Positions 17,346 through 25,492 of a DNA stretch of 27,739 nucleotides are shown here, one piece after another. Position 1 is the stretch's first letter. Each line of letters starts with the position of its first letter. The stretch is from Helicobacter sp. Its GTDB lineage: Bacteria > Campylobacterota > Campylobacteria > Campylobacterales > Helicobacteraceae. Under the pieces are notes generated by a model. It was not told the origin of the DNA. It saw nothing but the letters and a program-made list of their open reading frames with translations, and ran no database searches. The translations under genes and the position numbers were made by a program. The stretch is from positions 576 through 28,314 of the forward strand of contig NZ_JAIEFA010000009.1 in assembly GCF_029067145.1 (NCBI RefSeq), given 5' to 3'.

Positions 17346-19349
17346 ATGAAACACAACCACAAAAATCTTTATCCAAAAGGTTTTAGAAAGAAATATTTTT
17401 CACTCGCAGCGATTTTGGCACTCAATAGTGCTTTGTTGGCTCAAAGCCAAAATATCGCATTGAATGAAAAAAGTAAGGAGACACAATCCCAAAGTCTTAA
17501 GCTTTCTATTACCCACGCAGAGGAGTTTGTGGAGAATGCAGATTTTAAAGAAGAATTTAATGCGCAGGAGATTCAACAATCCAATGCTCAAAATATCTAC
17601 GACTTCTTAAATCAACATTCTCTACTCAAAGTTACAACAAATTATGGCAATCCCTACACTGCAAACATTGATTTGCGCGGATTTGGACAAAATGGACATA
17701 AAAATCTCGCTATCATTGTAGATGGAATGCGCCTAGATAATATTGATTCTGCGCCTATTTCCCTAAGTGGAATCCCACTAGATTCTATCCAAAAAATAGA
17801 AATCTTAAGAGGCAAAGGCACAACCAAATATGGCAATGGTGCGACAAGCGGAATCCTAAAAATCACTACGAATCGCAAAGCAGGAGGTGCATTGAATGTA
17901 GGTTATGCGAGCTATGACACACTCAATTCACAATTTTTTGCGCGTCATGTAGGGGATACTTTGAACATTGGAGTGTATGGACAATACCAGCACAACGAGG
18001 GTGCAAGAAAAATTACACAAGGGAGCGAAGAAAAAGACGGAAGCCATAATAAAAATGGCGGAATCACAGCCTTTTACTACCCTAGTGATTCCACACTTTT
18101 TAAGGCAAACCTCAACTACTCCAAATACGCTATTAAATATGCAAGCCCACTTACAAAGGCACAATTTGATAGCAATCCCACACAAGCCCCCTTACCCTCT
18201 GCTTGGGGGGGGGACACTTTCACACACCAAAAGAGGTGGGATTTGGGTTATGATTTAGGTCTCACTCACTTTAGTGATTTAGGAATCGTAACAGAGATGA
18301 ATTTCGGCGGCTCAAGAAACGAAAGTGATTTCATTAATTCTAACAATTTATACGATGGTAAAGGACTCTTTGGGAACTTTAATTCTCTCTATAAAGATTC
18401 CTCTTATCTTGCAGAAATTGGCGGCGAACTCAAGACAAATTCACGCATTAACAGCTTTAACAACCGTATTACTAAGGCGCAAGTGGATTCTGTCCTCCTC
18501 TATCTTAATGGAGAAAAATACTTCGGGGATTCCACCCTCAATGCTGGAATCTCTACGCAAAGTGTAATTTCCAAACAAAATGGAGAGGGAGCTTATAGCA
18601 AGCAAGATAATTTATGGGGCGGTGAGCTGGGATTTCATTATCCCTTAAGTGCGCAAACTTCACTCTTTGCTTCTTATTCCCGCAGTTTTATTACACCCAA
18701 TGTGGATTGGATGTTGCGCTATGACCCGATTACTTATGCTCCAATCCCCAATAATATCATTGACACTGCGACTTTTGATACTTATCAAATCGGCACAAAA
18801 AGTTTGTTTGGAATCCACGAGTTAAGCGGAAATCTCTTTTGGATTAATGGCAATAAAGAAGCTTATTATGGCTTAAATAAAATGACAGGCATTTATGACA
18901 ATCAAACCCTAGACAAAACGCGCAGAATCGGGGGAGAAGCGAAATTTACCACGCATTTTAATGCGCAAGTCTATTCTAGCCTTGCCTATGCCTATGTTGA
19001 TGCGACAATGCAAGGCAATGAGGGATATAAGGGCAATACGATTCCGGGCGTCTCTAAGCATACACTAAGCGCAAGCCTCAACTACTTGCCTATCACGCAA
19101 TTAAATCTTGGAATCTCTTATAAATATGGCTCACGAGCGTATGATTACGACGACTTTGACAATGCCAGACCCAAAGCCCCAAACTATCAAAGTCTCAATC
19201 TCAATGCAAGCTATCGGCTAAAAGGCTTTGAAATCTATGCCTATGTGCAGAATCTCACCAACCACAAAAATGCGATTATCGTTTCTCAAAGCTACTACCC
19301 TTACGAGTTTGAACGCACCTTTGGTGTCGGTATGAAATATATTTGGTAA
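17346..19349 (+). CDS. TonB-dependent outer-membrane receptor, phase-variable
   Basis: This 667-residue protein would import an iron complex, cobalamin or a similar scarce nutrient across the outer membrane using TonB energy. A signal peptide spans about residues 1-32 (basic start, then LAAILALNSALLA). The plug domain covers about 70-178 and includes IDLRGFGQNGHKNLAIIVDG and IEILRGKGTTKYGNGATSG. The rest is a beta barrel ending in an aromatic residue (KYIW), as outer-membrane proteins do. A run of nine G at 18205-18213 encodes Trp287-Gly-Gly; one base more or less causes early termination, so the gene is a phase-variation candidate and is ON here. The substrate cannot be told. A membrane-protein gene starts four bases after the stop. 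Confidence 0.93.
   Translation: MKHNHKNLYPKGFRKKYFSLAAILALNSALLAQSQNIALNEKSKETQSQSLKLSITHAEEFVENADFKEEFNAQEIQQSNAQNIYDFLNQHSLLKVTTNYGNPYTANIDLRGFGQNGHKNLAIIVDGMRLDNIDSAPISLSGIPLDSIQKIEILRGKGTTKYGNGATSGILKITTNRKAGGALNVGYASYDTLNSQFFARHVGDTLNIGVYGQYQHNEGARKITQGSEEKDGSHNKNGGITAFYYPSDSTLFKANLNYSKYAIKYASPLTKAQFDSNPTQAPLPSAWGGDTFTHQKRWDLGYDLGLTHFSDLGIVTEMNFGGSRNESDFINSNNLYDGKGLFGNFNSLYKDSSYLAEIGGELKTNSRINSFNNRITKAQVDSVLLYLNGEKYFGDSTLNAGISTQSVISKQNGEGAYSKQDNLWGGELGFHYPLSAQTSLFASYSRSFITPNVDWMLRYDPITYAPIPNNIIDTATFDTYQIGTKSLFGIHELSGNLFWINGNKEAYYGLNKMTGIYDNQTLDKTRRIGGEAKFTTHFNAQVYSSLAYAYVDATMQGNEGYKGNTIPGVSKHTLSASLNYLPITQLNLGISYKYGSRAYDYDDFDNARPKAPNYQSLNLNASYRLKGFEIYAYVQNLTNHKNAIIVSQSYYPYEFERTFGVGMKYIW
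18205..18213 (+). repeat. Nine-G homopolymer tract inside the receptor gene
   Basis: The tract follows GCTT and is followed by ACACTT, and the gene is in frame with nine G. With eight G the frame ends after TLSHTKRGGIWVMI at a TAG; with ten G it ends at a TGA about a dozen codons later. Both leave about 300 residues, which lack most of the barrel. Confidence 0.85.
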
Positions 19350-19353
19350 GCCA

Positions 19354-19938
19354 ATGATTGCTTTACGATTCTATCTTGCTTACAAACTTCTAAACTCCCT
19401 TTTCTTGGGAGTGGCTTTAGGAACGATTTTTACGATTTATGCTCCATTAAACCCCAAAATTTATTCGCTAGGCGGAATCGCACTCGCACTTGGTGCATTT
19501 GTCTTAACGCTTTTTTATACCAAACTCTTGAACCTCAAATCCTATAAAAAGGTTCTTTTAGGGTTAGAGATTCTACCTTTTTTCTATCTTTTTGCTTATA
19601 TTCTTTTTCCTGATACTTTCTTTGGCGCACTGATTGTTTATACGCTTTATCAAATAGGCTTTATTTTTGGAGATTATTTGGGACGCACCGAAACACTATT
19701 ATTCCCACGCAAATTCATTCTTTCACAACTAGACAAACGCAAACAAATCGGCTATCTTTTGGGACTTGGAATCGCATTTATCTTTTACACAATTTTAGAA
19801 TTTTTTGGAATCTCGCAAAAGGAATCGCAGATTTATGCAATACATTTTTTGCTACTTTTGCTACAATGCGCTGTGTTTTTAACACTTTTTTGTGCCTTTA
19901 GGCAAACAAGGACAAATAAATGGAATCTCAAGCCTTAA
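19354..19938 (+). CDS. Conserved integral membrane protein of unknown function
   Basis: This protein has 194 residues and about six hydrophobic helices, roughly at 12-30, 37-55, 66-84, 87-107, 131-150 and 158-180. A basic loop lies near 118-131 (RKFILSQLDKRKQ). It looks like half of a transporter of the major facilitator type, but no diagnostic motif is visible and I do not assign a substrate. It begins four bases after the receptor gene and its end overlaps the next gene by 19 bases, so the three genes are probably one transcript. The ribosome binding site is weak, suggesting coupling to the receptor; if so, an OFF receptor could also lower this gene's expression. Confidence 0.75.
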   Translation: MIALRFYLAYKLLNSLFLGVALGTIFTIYAPLNPKIYSLGGIALALGAFVLTLFYTKLLNLKSYKKVLLGLEILPFFYLFAYILFPDTFFGALIVYTLYQIGFIFGDYLGRTETLLFPRKFILSQLDKRKQIGYLLGLGIAFIFYTILEFFGISQKESQIYAIHFLLLLLQCAVFLTLFCAFRQTRTNKWNLKP

Positions 19939-20546
19939 AAGCTTCTTATCGCAAGATTTTCAAAGCAAATTTAATCCAAATTTGCCATTCCAACCAAGCC
20001 TATATTAAGGATTACAAATTACAAAAAAAACTCAAAGCGCAATTAGATTCCATTTTGCGATTCCACAAACTCCACTCCAAACGCCCTATAAACTTGCTTT
20101 TTTATTCTCCGCTTGCCCTAGAGTTTGACATAAGGAAACTTTTAAGATTCTATCGCAAGAAAAGAAATGTAAGGATTTTTTTACCCAAAATGGGTGGAGA
20201 GAGTTTCAAGGCAGTGCGGTATAGACTTCCTTTACAAAAACAAGCTTTTGGCGTGTATGAACCTAGCGATTCTAAGTTTTTGGCTGAAATGGATTGTGCT
20301 ATCGTTCCTGTGCTTGGTGTGGATAAAAAGTTGCGGCGCATAGGATTTGGCAAAGGAATGTATGATAGATTCTTTGGCAATAATCCTAAAAAGATTCCAA
20401 AGATAATTTTCGTTTCGCGCAATTTCAATTTCGCCCCGCAAATTATCACAGAATCCCACGATATTAGAGGAGATTGTTATCTCACCCCGCACCAAACGAT
20501 GGATAAGCGCGACTTTGCATCCTTTTGGATTCGCCCTTTTTCATAG
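19920..20546 (+). CDS. 5-formyltetrahydrofolate cyclo-ligase
   Basis: This 208-residue enzyme is of the MTHFS/YgfA type. It uses ATP to convert 5-formyltetrahydrofolate to 5,10-methenyltetrahydrofolate and so returns a storage folate to one-carbon metabolism. The C-terminal signature RIGFGKGMYDRFF (about 140-152) matches the family pattern RxGxGxGxYDR, and the region FLPKMGGESFKAVRY precedes it. The N-terminal helix is basic as usual. AAGGA lies eight bases before the ATG, inside the upstream gene, which it overlaps by 19 bases. A gap of about 304 bases separates it from rny. Confidence 0.88.
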   Translation: MESQALKASYRKIFKANLIQICHSNQAYIKDYKLQKKLKAQLDSILRFHKLHSKRPINLLFYSPLALEFDIRKLLRFYRKKRNVRIFLPKMGGESFKAVRYRLPLQKQAFGVYEPSDSKFLAEMDCAIVPVLGVDKKLRRIGFGKGMYDRFFGNNPKKIPKIIFVSRNFNFAPQIITESHDIRGDCYLTPHQTMDKRDFASFWIRPFS

Positions 20547-20850
20547 TGCAGCAACTTAGGCGAAACTCAAAGAATCTGTAATGCGCTTTTGTGCGAATAT
20601 TTACACCTGCTAAAGCACGAATCTAAAATGTTGAATCCCGCGACTCTTAAGCCACTTAAACTTTTTATTAACAAAAAAGAGTAAAATTAAACTCTAAAAT
20701 TTAAAAGATTTGGAATATCAAACCAAAATCAACAAAAACATCAAATCAACCGCGCTAGGACAATAAATTATAAAATTAAATCAAATTTCTTTAAATCATA
20801 ATAAAAATTTATTTTACCCTTATTTTCCTAGCGAGTTTTAAGGATACAAA
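20547..20850 (+). other. Intergenic region before rny
   Basis: These 304 bases contain no convincing gene. They hold several -10-like words (TAAAAT at 20682-20687, TATAAA near 20770), short AT-rich hairpins around 20633-20685 and a long imperfect inverted repeat close to the rny start. The rny ribosome binding site is AAGGA at 20840-20844. Confidence 0.6.
20753..20833 (+). repeat. Long imperfect inverted repeat upstream of rny
   Basis: CGCTAGGA (20753-20760) pairs perfectly with TCCTAGCG (20826-20833). Inside these arms AATAA and TAAAAT-like stretches also pair with small mismatches, extending the stem inward. The 3' arm ends seven bases before the rny ribosome binding site. If transcribed, the leader could form a long, mostly AU hairpin capped at its base by eight strong pairs. 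Confidence 0.6.
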
Positions 20851-22422
20851 ATGGTTATATGGGTTATTACAAGTTCCGTTATTTCGGCTTTGCTTGCAGG
20901 AGGTGGTAGCTATCTCATCTCGCGCAAACTCTCGCGTGCGGATTCCAAAGTGCTACTAGAACAAGCGAAAGCAAAGGCAAAGGCAATAGAGTATGAGGCG
21001 GAAAAATTCCTCCAAGAATCTAAAATCAAAGCAAAAGATATTGAAATAGAAGCAAAAGAAAAATGCGACAAAGAGAGCGCAAGAATCCTCAAGGAATACG
21101 AGTTAAATTTATTGAATTTTGAAAAAGAAAAACTAAGAGAATCGCAACGCATTGAAAAAGAACTTTGTAGGCTAGATAATGAAAAACAAAATCTTAGCAG
21201 AGACCGCAACGCATTTTTTGAGGAACAAAATGCGCTAAAAAAACTCAAAAATACCTATCAACAAAAGCTAGAAGAAATCACAAAAAATCTATCCAAAGTC
21301 GCTTATCTCACCAAAAATGAAGCCAAAAATATGCTCTTAGAACGCACAAAAGAAGAAGCAAAACGCGAATGTGCCAAAATCATTAGAGAAGAGGAGCTCC
21401 GCGCTAAAGAAGAAGCAAAGGCAAAAGCAAATTATATCTTAGCAGTTGCAACTTCGCGTTTTGCAGGAGAGTTTGCCGCAGAACGTTTGATTCATACAAT
21501 CGTCTTGCCAAGTGATGATATGAAAGCTAGAATTATCGGCAAGGAGGGACGCAACATCAAATGCCTAGAAATGATTTGCGGGGTGGATATTATCATTGAT
21601 GACACGCCCAATGTGATTATTGTAAGCTCCCACAACCTCTACCGACGCGCTATTGCGGTGGAAACTATCAATCGCCTAGTAGAAGACGGGCGGATTCAGC
21701 CTGCAAGGATTGAAGAAATCTATCAAAAATGCTTTAACGATTTTGAAGAAAATGTCTATCAAGAGGGCGAACGCGTCGTGTTGGATTTGGGCTTAAATGG
21801 AATCCACCCAGAGATTAAAAGACTCATTGGCAAACTGCGCTATCGTGCAAGCTATGGGCAAAATGCCCTCACGCATAGCTTGGAGGTTGCGAATCTGGCG
21901 GGAATTATTGCAGCAGAGCTTGGCGGGGATTGTATGCTTGCCACGCGCGCTGGGTTGCTACACGACATTGGCAAAGCCCGCACACACGACTTTAAAGGCA
22001 CACATGTAGAATTAGGAGCGGAGATTGCAAGACGATACAATGAACACCCTGTGGTGCTTAATACGATTCTTTCTCATCACGGCGATGAGGAGATTAAAAG
22101 TGTGGAAGCTGCAGCAGTTTGTGCGGCAGATGCTCTTTCTGCTGGGCGTCCGGGAGCTAGACGCGAAGTGCTAGAAAACTATCTAAGGCGCGTCAGTGAA
22201 ATAGAAAAAATCGCCACTTCCAAAATGGGAGTTTTGCACGCTTATGCGATAAATGCGGGACGCGAAGTGCGTGTGATTGTCAAATCAGACGATATTAGTG
22301 ATGAGGAATCCTATCTCCTTGCCAAAGAAATTGCAAAAGACATAGAATCGCAAGTGCAGTATCCGGGTGAAGTCAAAGTTAGCGTAATCCGCGAAACAAG
22401 AGCTTATGCGGTAGCAGAGTAA
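20851..22422 (+). CDS. rny: Ribonuclease Y
   Basis: This 523-residue membrane-anchored endoribonuclease starts bulk mRNA decay. An N-terminal membrane helix spans about 3-25. A long charged coiled coil follows at about 30-195, then a KH domain with GKEG at 230-233, then an HD domain with His342 and the His371-Asp372 pair of LLHDIGKA. The length and domain order are normal. Epsilonproteobacteria use RNase Y with RNase J rather than RNase E. The gene is preceded by an unusual inverted repeat, and a decayed glycan gene begins ten bases after its stop, marking the edge of the accessory region. Confidence 0.96.
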   Translation: MVIWVITSSVISALLAGGGSYLISRKLSRADSKVLLEQAKAKAKAIEYEAEKFLQESKIKAKDIEIEAKEKCDKESARILKEYELNLLNFEKEKLRESQRIEKELCRLDNEKQNLSRDRNAFFEEQNALKKLKNTYQQKLEEITKNLSKVAYLTKNEAKNMLLERTKEEAKRECAKIIREEELRAKEEAKAKANYILAVATSRFAGEFAAERLIHTIVLPSDDMKARIIGKEGRNIKCLEMICGVDIIIDDTPNVIIVSSHNLYRRAIAVETINRLVEDGRIQPARIEEIYQKCFNDFEENVYQEGERVVLDLGLNGIHPEIKRLIGKLRYRASYGQNALTHSLEVANLAGIIAAELGGDCMLATRAGLLHDIGKARTHDFKGTHVELGAEIARRYNEHPVVLNTILSHHGDEEIKSVEAAAVCAADALSAGRPGARREVLENYLRRVSEIEKIATSKMGVLHAYAINAGREVRVIVKSDDISDEESYLLAKEIAKDIESQVQYPGEVKVSVIRETRAYAVAE

Positions 22423-22432
22423 AAGAGTAGCA

Positions 22433-22895
22433 ATGAAAAACATTAATGTTTTCTACTGGCTTAACCCTGACCAAAAAAAATTTGGGGATATGTTTAATCG
22501 CAATATAGCGAATTTATTTGATATAAATCCCATACAAACATCACCAGAAAATTGTGAAGCCGTATTTATAGGTAGCCCATTAGATGGTTTTTTATATCGT
22601 GATGTTTTTAAGTTTTCATCAAAATTAAGGACACTTGGAATAAGCCACCGCTAAAAATTTGGGGACTCAACGTCAATAGATGCTTCGGAGAAAAAATATA
22701 AAGTTGGAATAATACCTTATCATATTGAATTATCTTTTTCTTTGGAGTGCCTTACAAAAAAGCATTAAAACATCAACTATAATTGATGTTTTCCAAAATC
22801 CTTTACAAACTCTCAAGCAAATTTCACAATGTGAAATCATTATATCATCAGCATTGCATAGATTAATAGCTGATGAATTTTTCTTTTTGAACTAG
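22433..22895 (+). pseudogene. Decayed polysaccharide pyruvyl transferase
   Basis: Fragments in three frames match the family that adds pyruvate ketals or acts on surface polysaccharides. The first frame reads MKNINVFYWLNPDQKKFGDM, a typical family start, and runs to a TAA at 22652-22654. A short piece in another frame reads PPLKIWG (from 22645). After the TAA the first frame continues with STSIDASEKKYKVGIIPYH to a second TAA at 22766. A third segment from 22770 reads STIIDVFQNPLQTLKQISQC and then EIIISSALHRL, the conserved end region, and stops at 22893. All pieces total about 154 codons against roughly 280-300 for an intact member, so internal parts and the C terminus are lost. Confidence 0.68.
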
Positions 22896-22906
22896 GAATT
22901 TTAGCT

Positions 22907-23315
22907 ATGATTAGTTTTTGTGTAACATACTATAATCAAGAATCTTTCGTTTGAAGATGATGGCTCATCAGACAATAATCTGAAATCAATAAAATACAAC
23001 AGCAAAATCACCCCTATTAAAAAAGGGATATTTTTGCAGGTATTTAATATGTTTCTCAAAAAGTTTGTAAAATTTCTAGAGTGTATTTTTTAGACCAAAT
23101 CACTCATTTCCGCACAACTATCAATTTTATTTTATTAATTTATCGCGCACACAACTCTCCAAAAATCTTAAAAAGATTTGTAAGATTTAAGACGCAAACA
23201 ACCTGAAATAGAATCTTGGAAATATTATCAGGTATTTAAAGATTTATATAAAAACTTCAAATAAATTCTAAAATCTTGTTTATGGTTAAGAGTTAAATTT
23301 ATTAAGAGAATTTAG
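22907..23315 (+). pseudogene. Decayed family 2 glycosyltransferase
   Basis: The frame from ATG 22907 reads MISFCVTYYNQESFV, the usual GT2 start, and stops at TGA 22952. An overlapping frame from 22950 continues FEDDGSSDNNLKSIKYNSKI, which contains the nucleotide-sugar binding DDGSSD motif, and stops near 23090. Further pieces such as QPEIESWKYYQVFKDLYKNF and a basic tail ending VKFIKRI (stop at 23313) resemble a GT2 C terminus. About 15-20 residues are missing between the first two pieces, and much of the catalytic domain is gone. It follows the pyruvyl transferase remnant by 11 bases, suggesting a former two-gene glycan unit. Confidence 0.6.
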
Positions 23316-23348
23316 TATTATTTACACCTACTCATCTAGATTCCATTT

Positions 23349-23365
23349 GTGCTAAATCTAAGCAC
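23349..23365. terminator. Weak two-way hairpin between converging units
   Basis: GTGCT and AGCAC form a 5-bp stem with a 7-base loop, followed by TTTAAT on the + strand. It lies in the 57-base gap between the + strand remnants and the end of the GT11 gene. The structure is short and the call is tentative. Confidence 0.3.
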
Positions 23366-23372
23366 TTTAATA

Positions 23373-24362
23373 TCAGTTATTTATAAACCTTTTTATTTTA
23401 AACTTTTCAAACACTTGCATTACCTTTCTTCTCATATAAGAGCAAATTAACCTGCCCATTTCTTTTGAGGATAGATGATGTGGGAGAGTATAGACTAAAG
23501 GTGCAACTTTTACGCTCTCTCCCCAATTCACGCACATTATATTTTGTATTTCTGTAAAAAGAGAACGATAACGAGGAGAAACCAATAATGGATTGTAAGG
23601 AGAGAGAATCTTTGCATACACTCCCATACCTCCTTGTGAGCCGATGATATTACGACACCGACTTAAAAGATACAAATCCAAATATCCCTGAGTTGGATTA
23701 TTAACATCGCAGATTCTATAAGTTTTACCCTTAAGTAGTGGGACAATCTGCTCTTTGACAAAAGCTAAATCATCGCTAAAGAGATAAAAGCTACTTTGTG
23801 GGTGCAAAAGGCACATTAGCTCTATGCTTTTGGCAAAATACTCATTACTCGTAGGATTGCCATAAACAATATGAGGCTGGGATAAATCCCCTCGCCTGAT
23901 ATGCACCCCACAAGGAGAGGGAGAAGATTCTATCTCTTGGAGCAATGCGGCAAAAGGTGTGTTGCTCTCTTGTAATTCTTGTGGTTTAAAATGCTCTCTT
24001 AAAAGTGGAGCATAACGCACATCAAATACCCTACCTAAATATCCTCCAACATAAAGTGGAGGCTTACACATAATCACATCTTTATCATCAATATAATAAT
24101 GCTTCCTATAATGCTCTATTTCTCTTTTACTTGCAATCTCAAGGGATAGAGTAGGGAAGGCTTTAGGAATATCAAAGTTTATATCATAGTCTTTATCATA
24201 ACCTACACTTGGATTGAAAAACTTTTTGCCGCTTTCCTCAAACCAGCTTAAATCATATTTGACTTTTATACCTTTTTCCTCAAATGCGAGCCCAAGTGTA
24301 ATAAAAGTAATTTGACTTCCTATCCCGCCATCTACTCTAATAATCACTAAATTATCTTTCAC
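23373..24362 (-). CDS. GT11 family glycosyltransferase, alpha-1,2-fucosyltransferase-like
   Basis: The likely activity is transfer of fucose from GDP-fucose to a surface glycan, as done by FutC for Lewis-type antigens in H. pylori. The N-terminal motif DGGIGSQITF (11-20) corresponds to the family's GGLGNQ pattern. The signature HIRRGD lies at 154-159 and FSDD at 195-198. The third usual motif, SSSFSWWGA, is replaced by GSQGGMGVYAKIL, so the acceptor or activity may differ. I chose the GTG at 24360-24362 (329 residues). AAGGG lies six bases upstream of it, and it begins two bases after the stop of the preceding GT2. An in-frame ATG 45 bases upstream would overlap that gene's membrane helix. 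Confidence 0.8.
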   Translation of the reverse strand: MKDNLVIIRVDGGIGSQITFITLGLAFEEKGIKVKYDLSWFEESGKKFFNPSVGYDKDYDINFDIPKAFPTLSLEIASKREIEHYRKHYYIDDKDVIMCKPPLYVGGYLGRVFDVRYAPLLREHFKPQELQESNTPFAALLQEIESSPSPCGVHIRRGDLSQPHIVYGNPTSNEYFAKSIELMCLLHPQSSFYLFSDDLAFVKEQIVPLLKGKTYRICDVNNPTQGYLDLYLLSRCRNIIGSQGGMGVYAKILSPYNPLLVSPRYRSLFTEIQNIMCVNWGESVKVAPLVYTLPHHLSSKEMGRLICSYMRRKVMQVFEKFKIKRFINN

Positions 24363-24364
24363 TC

Positions 24365-25444
24365 TTATCCCTTTATTAAAAGAACTATAATAAAAAAAGA
24401 TAAACACACTGATACTGCCAAAGCAGTATTAAAAGCTCTCTTGTATTTTTTATATTTTTTTGTCATTTTATCCTCTATGCAGGATTGAGCTATACTTAAA
24501 TACTCCTTAAAAGTAAAACCATAAGTTTCAAAAAGATTTTGTGCTTTTTCTTTTGTGTTATAAGATTTCATTATTTGATGATAGCCCCAATCCCGCCTTG
24601 CTCTATCGTCTGAGAGAATCGCCATTTTGCCCAAAAAGTAAGGAATCGCTGTCACATTGGGTTGCAAACCTGTTTGGGCAATTTCTTTGGCAAAGATAGA
24701 TTCTAACAACCCCATATCCTCTAACTCTAAAAATGTATCCATAAGCGAGGCTATCTCTAGCCTCTCGCGTGTGCTAGCGGTTGCATCTTGGAAGCTAATA
24801 TTACTAGCATTTGCGTCAAATCTATACCGCACCAAAGAATCCTTTAAAATTAGAATCTCTCCTTGTAGTAGGATTTTAATGTGCATTTGAGTATCTTGGT
24901 GATTGCACATTGCATTATCAAGCGGATAGAGAATCCTCGCAAAATCTTCCCTACGCATAGCCATTCCCGGAGAAAACATACAATTATTGAACATAAAGAT
25001 TCTATGTAAAATTTCCGCTCTTGACTTCCCCAAACTAAACGACTCAAGTTCCTCTATCTCTTTGTCATCACAATCTACGCGCGTCATTTGTGAATAAATC
25101 GCGAGTATCTTTGGATTGTCTAAAAAATTTTGATAAATCACTTCTAGAGCATTTGATTTAAGCATATCATCACCTGCACAAAATACAATAAACTCGCCCT
25201 TTGCATTTTCAAAGGCAGTATTAAGCGCAGCATTAATGCCTGAATTATAGGAATGCGTTATAAGCTTAATTCTGGAATCTTTGTATTTTTGTATCTCCTC
25301 TACATTACCATCAGAGGAACAATCATCTACGATAATACACTCAAAATCGCTAAATTTTTGCGCTAGGACAGACTCTATAAATTTACCGATGAATCTTTGA
25401 TGATTGAAGCTTGGTGCTAAAATAGAAATTTTAGGCTTATTCAT
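24365..25444 (-). CDS. Family 2 glycosyltransferase with C-terminal membrane helix
   Basis: This 359-residue GT-A fold enzyme probably adds a sugar to a lipid-linked or LPS glycan at the inner face of the membrane. The start KISILAPSFNHQRFI is typical of GT2. The metal and nucleotide-sugar motifs are DDCSSD (40-45) and the CAGDD loop (89-93), with a possible acceptor-side NHQDTQ segment further on. A strongly hydrophobic helix at about 337-357 would anchor it. AAGGAT precedes the ATG. The GT11 gene starts two bases after its stop, so the two are co-translated. Donor and acceptor cannot be deduced. Its upstream neighbour is the broken FkbM gene, 48 bases away. Confidence 0.9.
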   Translation of the reverse strand: MNKPKISILAPSFNHQRFIGKFIESVLAQKFSDFECIIVDDCSSDGNVEEIQKYKDSRIKLITHSYNSGINAALNTAFENAKGEFIVFCAGDDMLKSNALEVIYQNFLDNPKILAIYSQMTRVDCDDKEIEELESFSLGKSRAEILHRIFMFNNCMFSPGMAMRREDFARILYPLDNAMCNHQDTQMHIKILLQGEILILKDSLVRYRFDANASNISFQDATASTRERLEIASLMDTFLELEDMGLLESIFAKEIAQTGLQPNVTAIPYFLGKMAILSDDRARRDWGYHQIMKSYNTKEKAQNLFETYGFTFKEYLSIAQSCIEDKMTKKYKKYKRAFNTALAVSVCLSFFIIVLLIKG

Positions 25445-25492
25445 ACAGCCAATCCTTATGATATTTACAAATAATGTGCGAATGATACCATA

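Noticed and set aside
20547..20700. Possible small gene on either strand in the gap before rny
   Set aside because: The longest open stretch is about 30 codons without a start and ribosome binding site, and its translation matches nothing I recognise.
22472..22479. Run of eight A inside the pyruvyl transferase remnant
   Set aside because: The frame continues correctly across it, so it does not explain the breaks, and A runs are common here.
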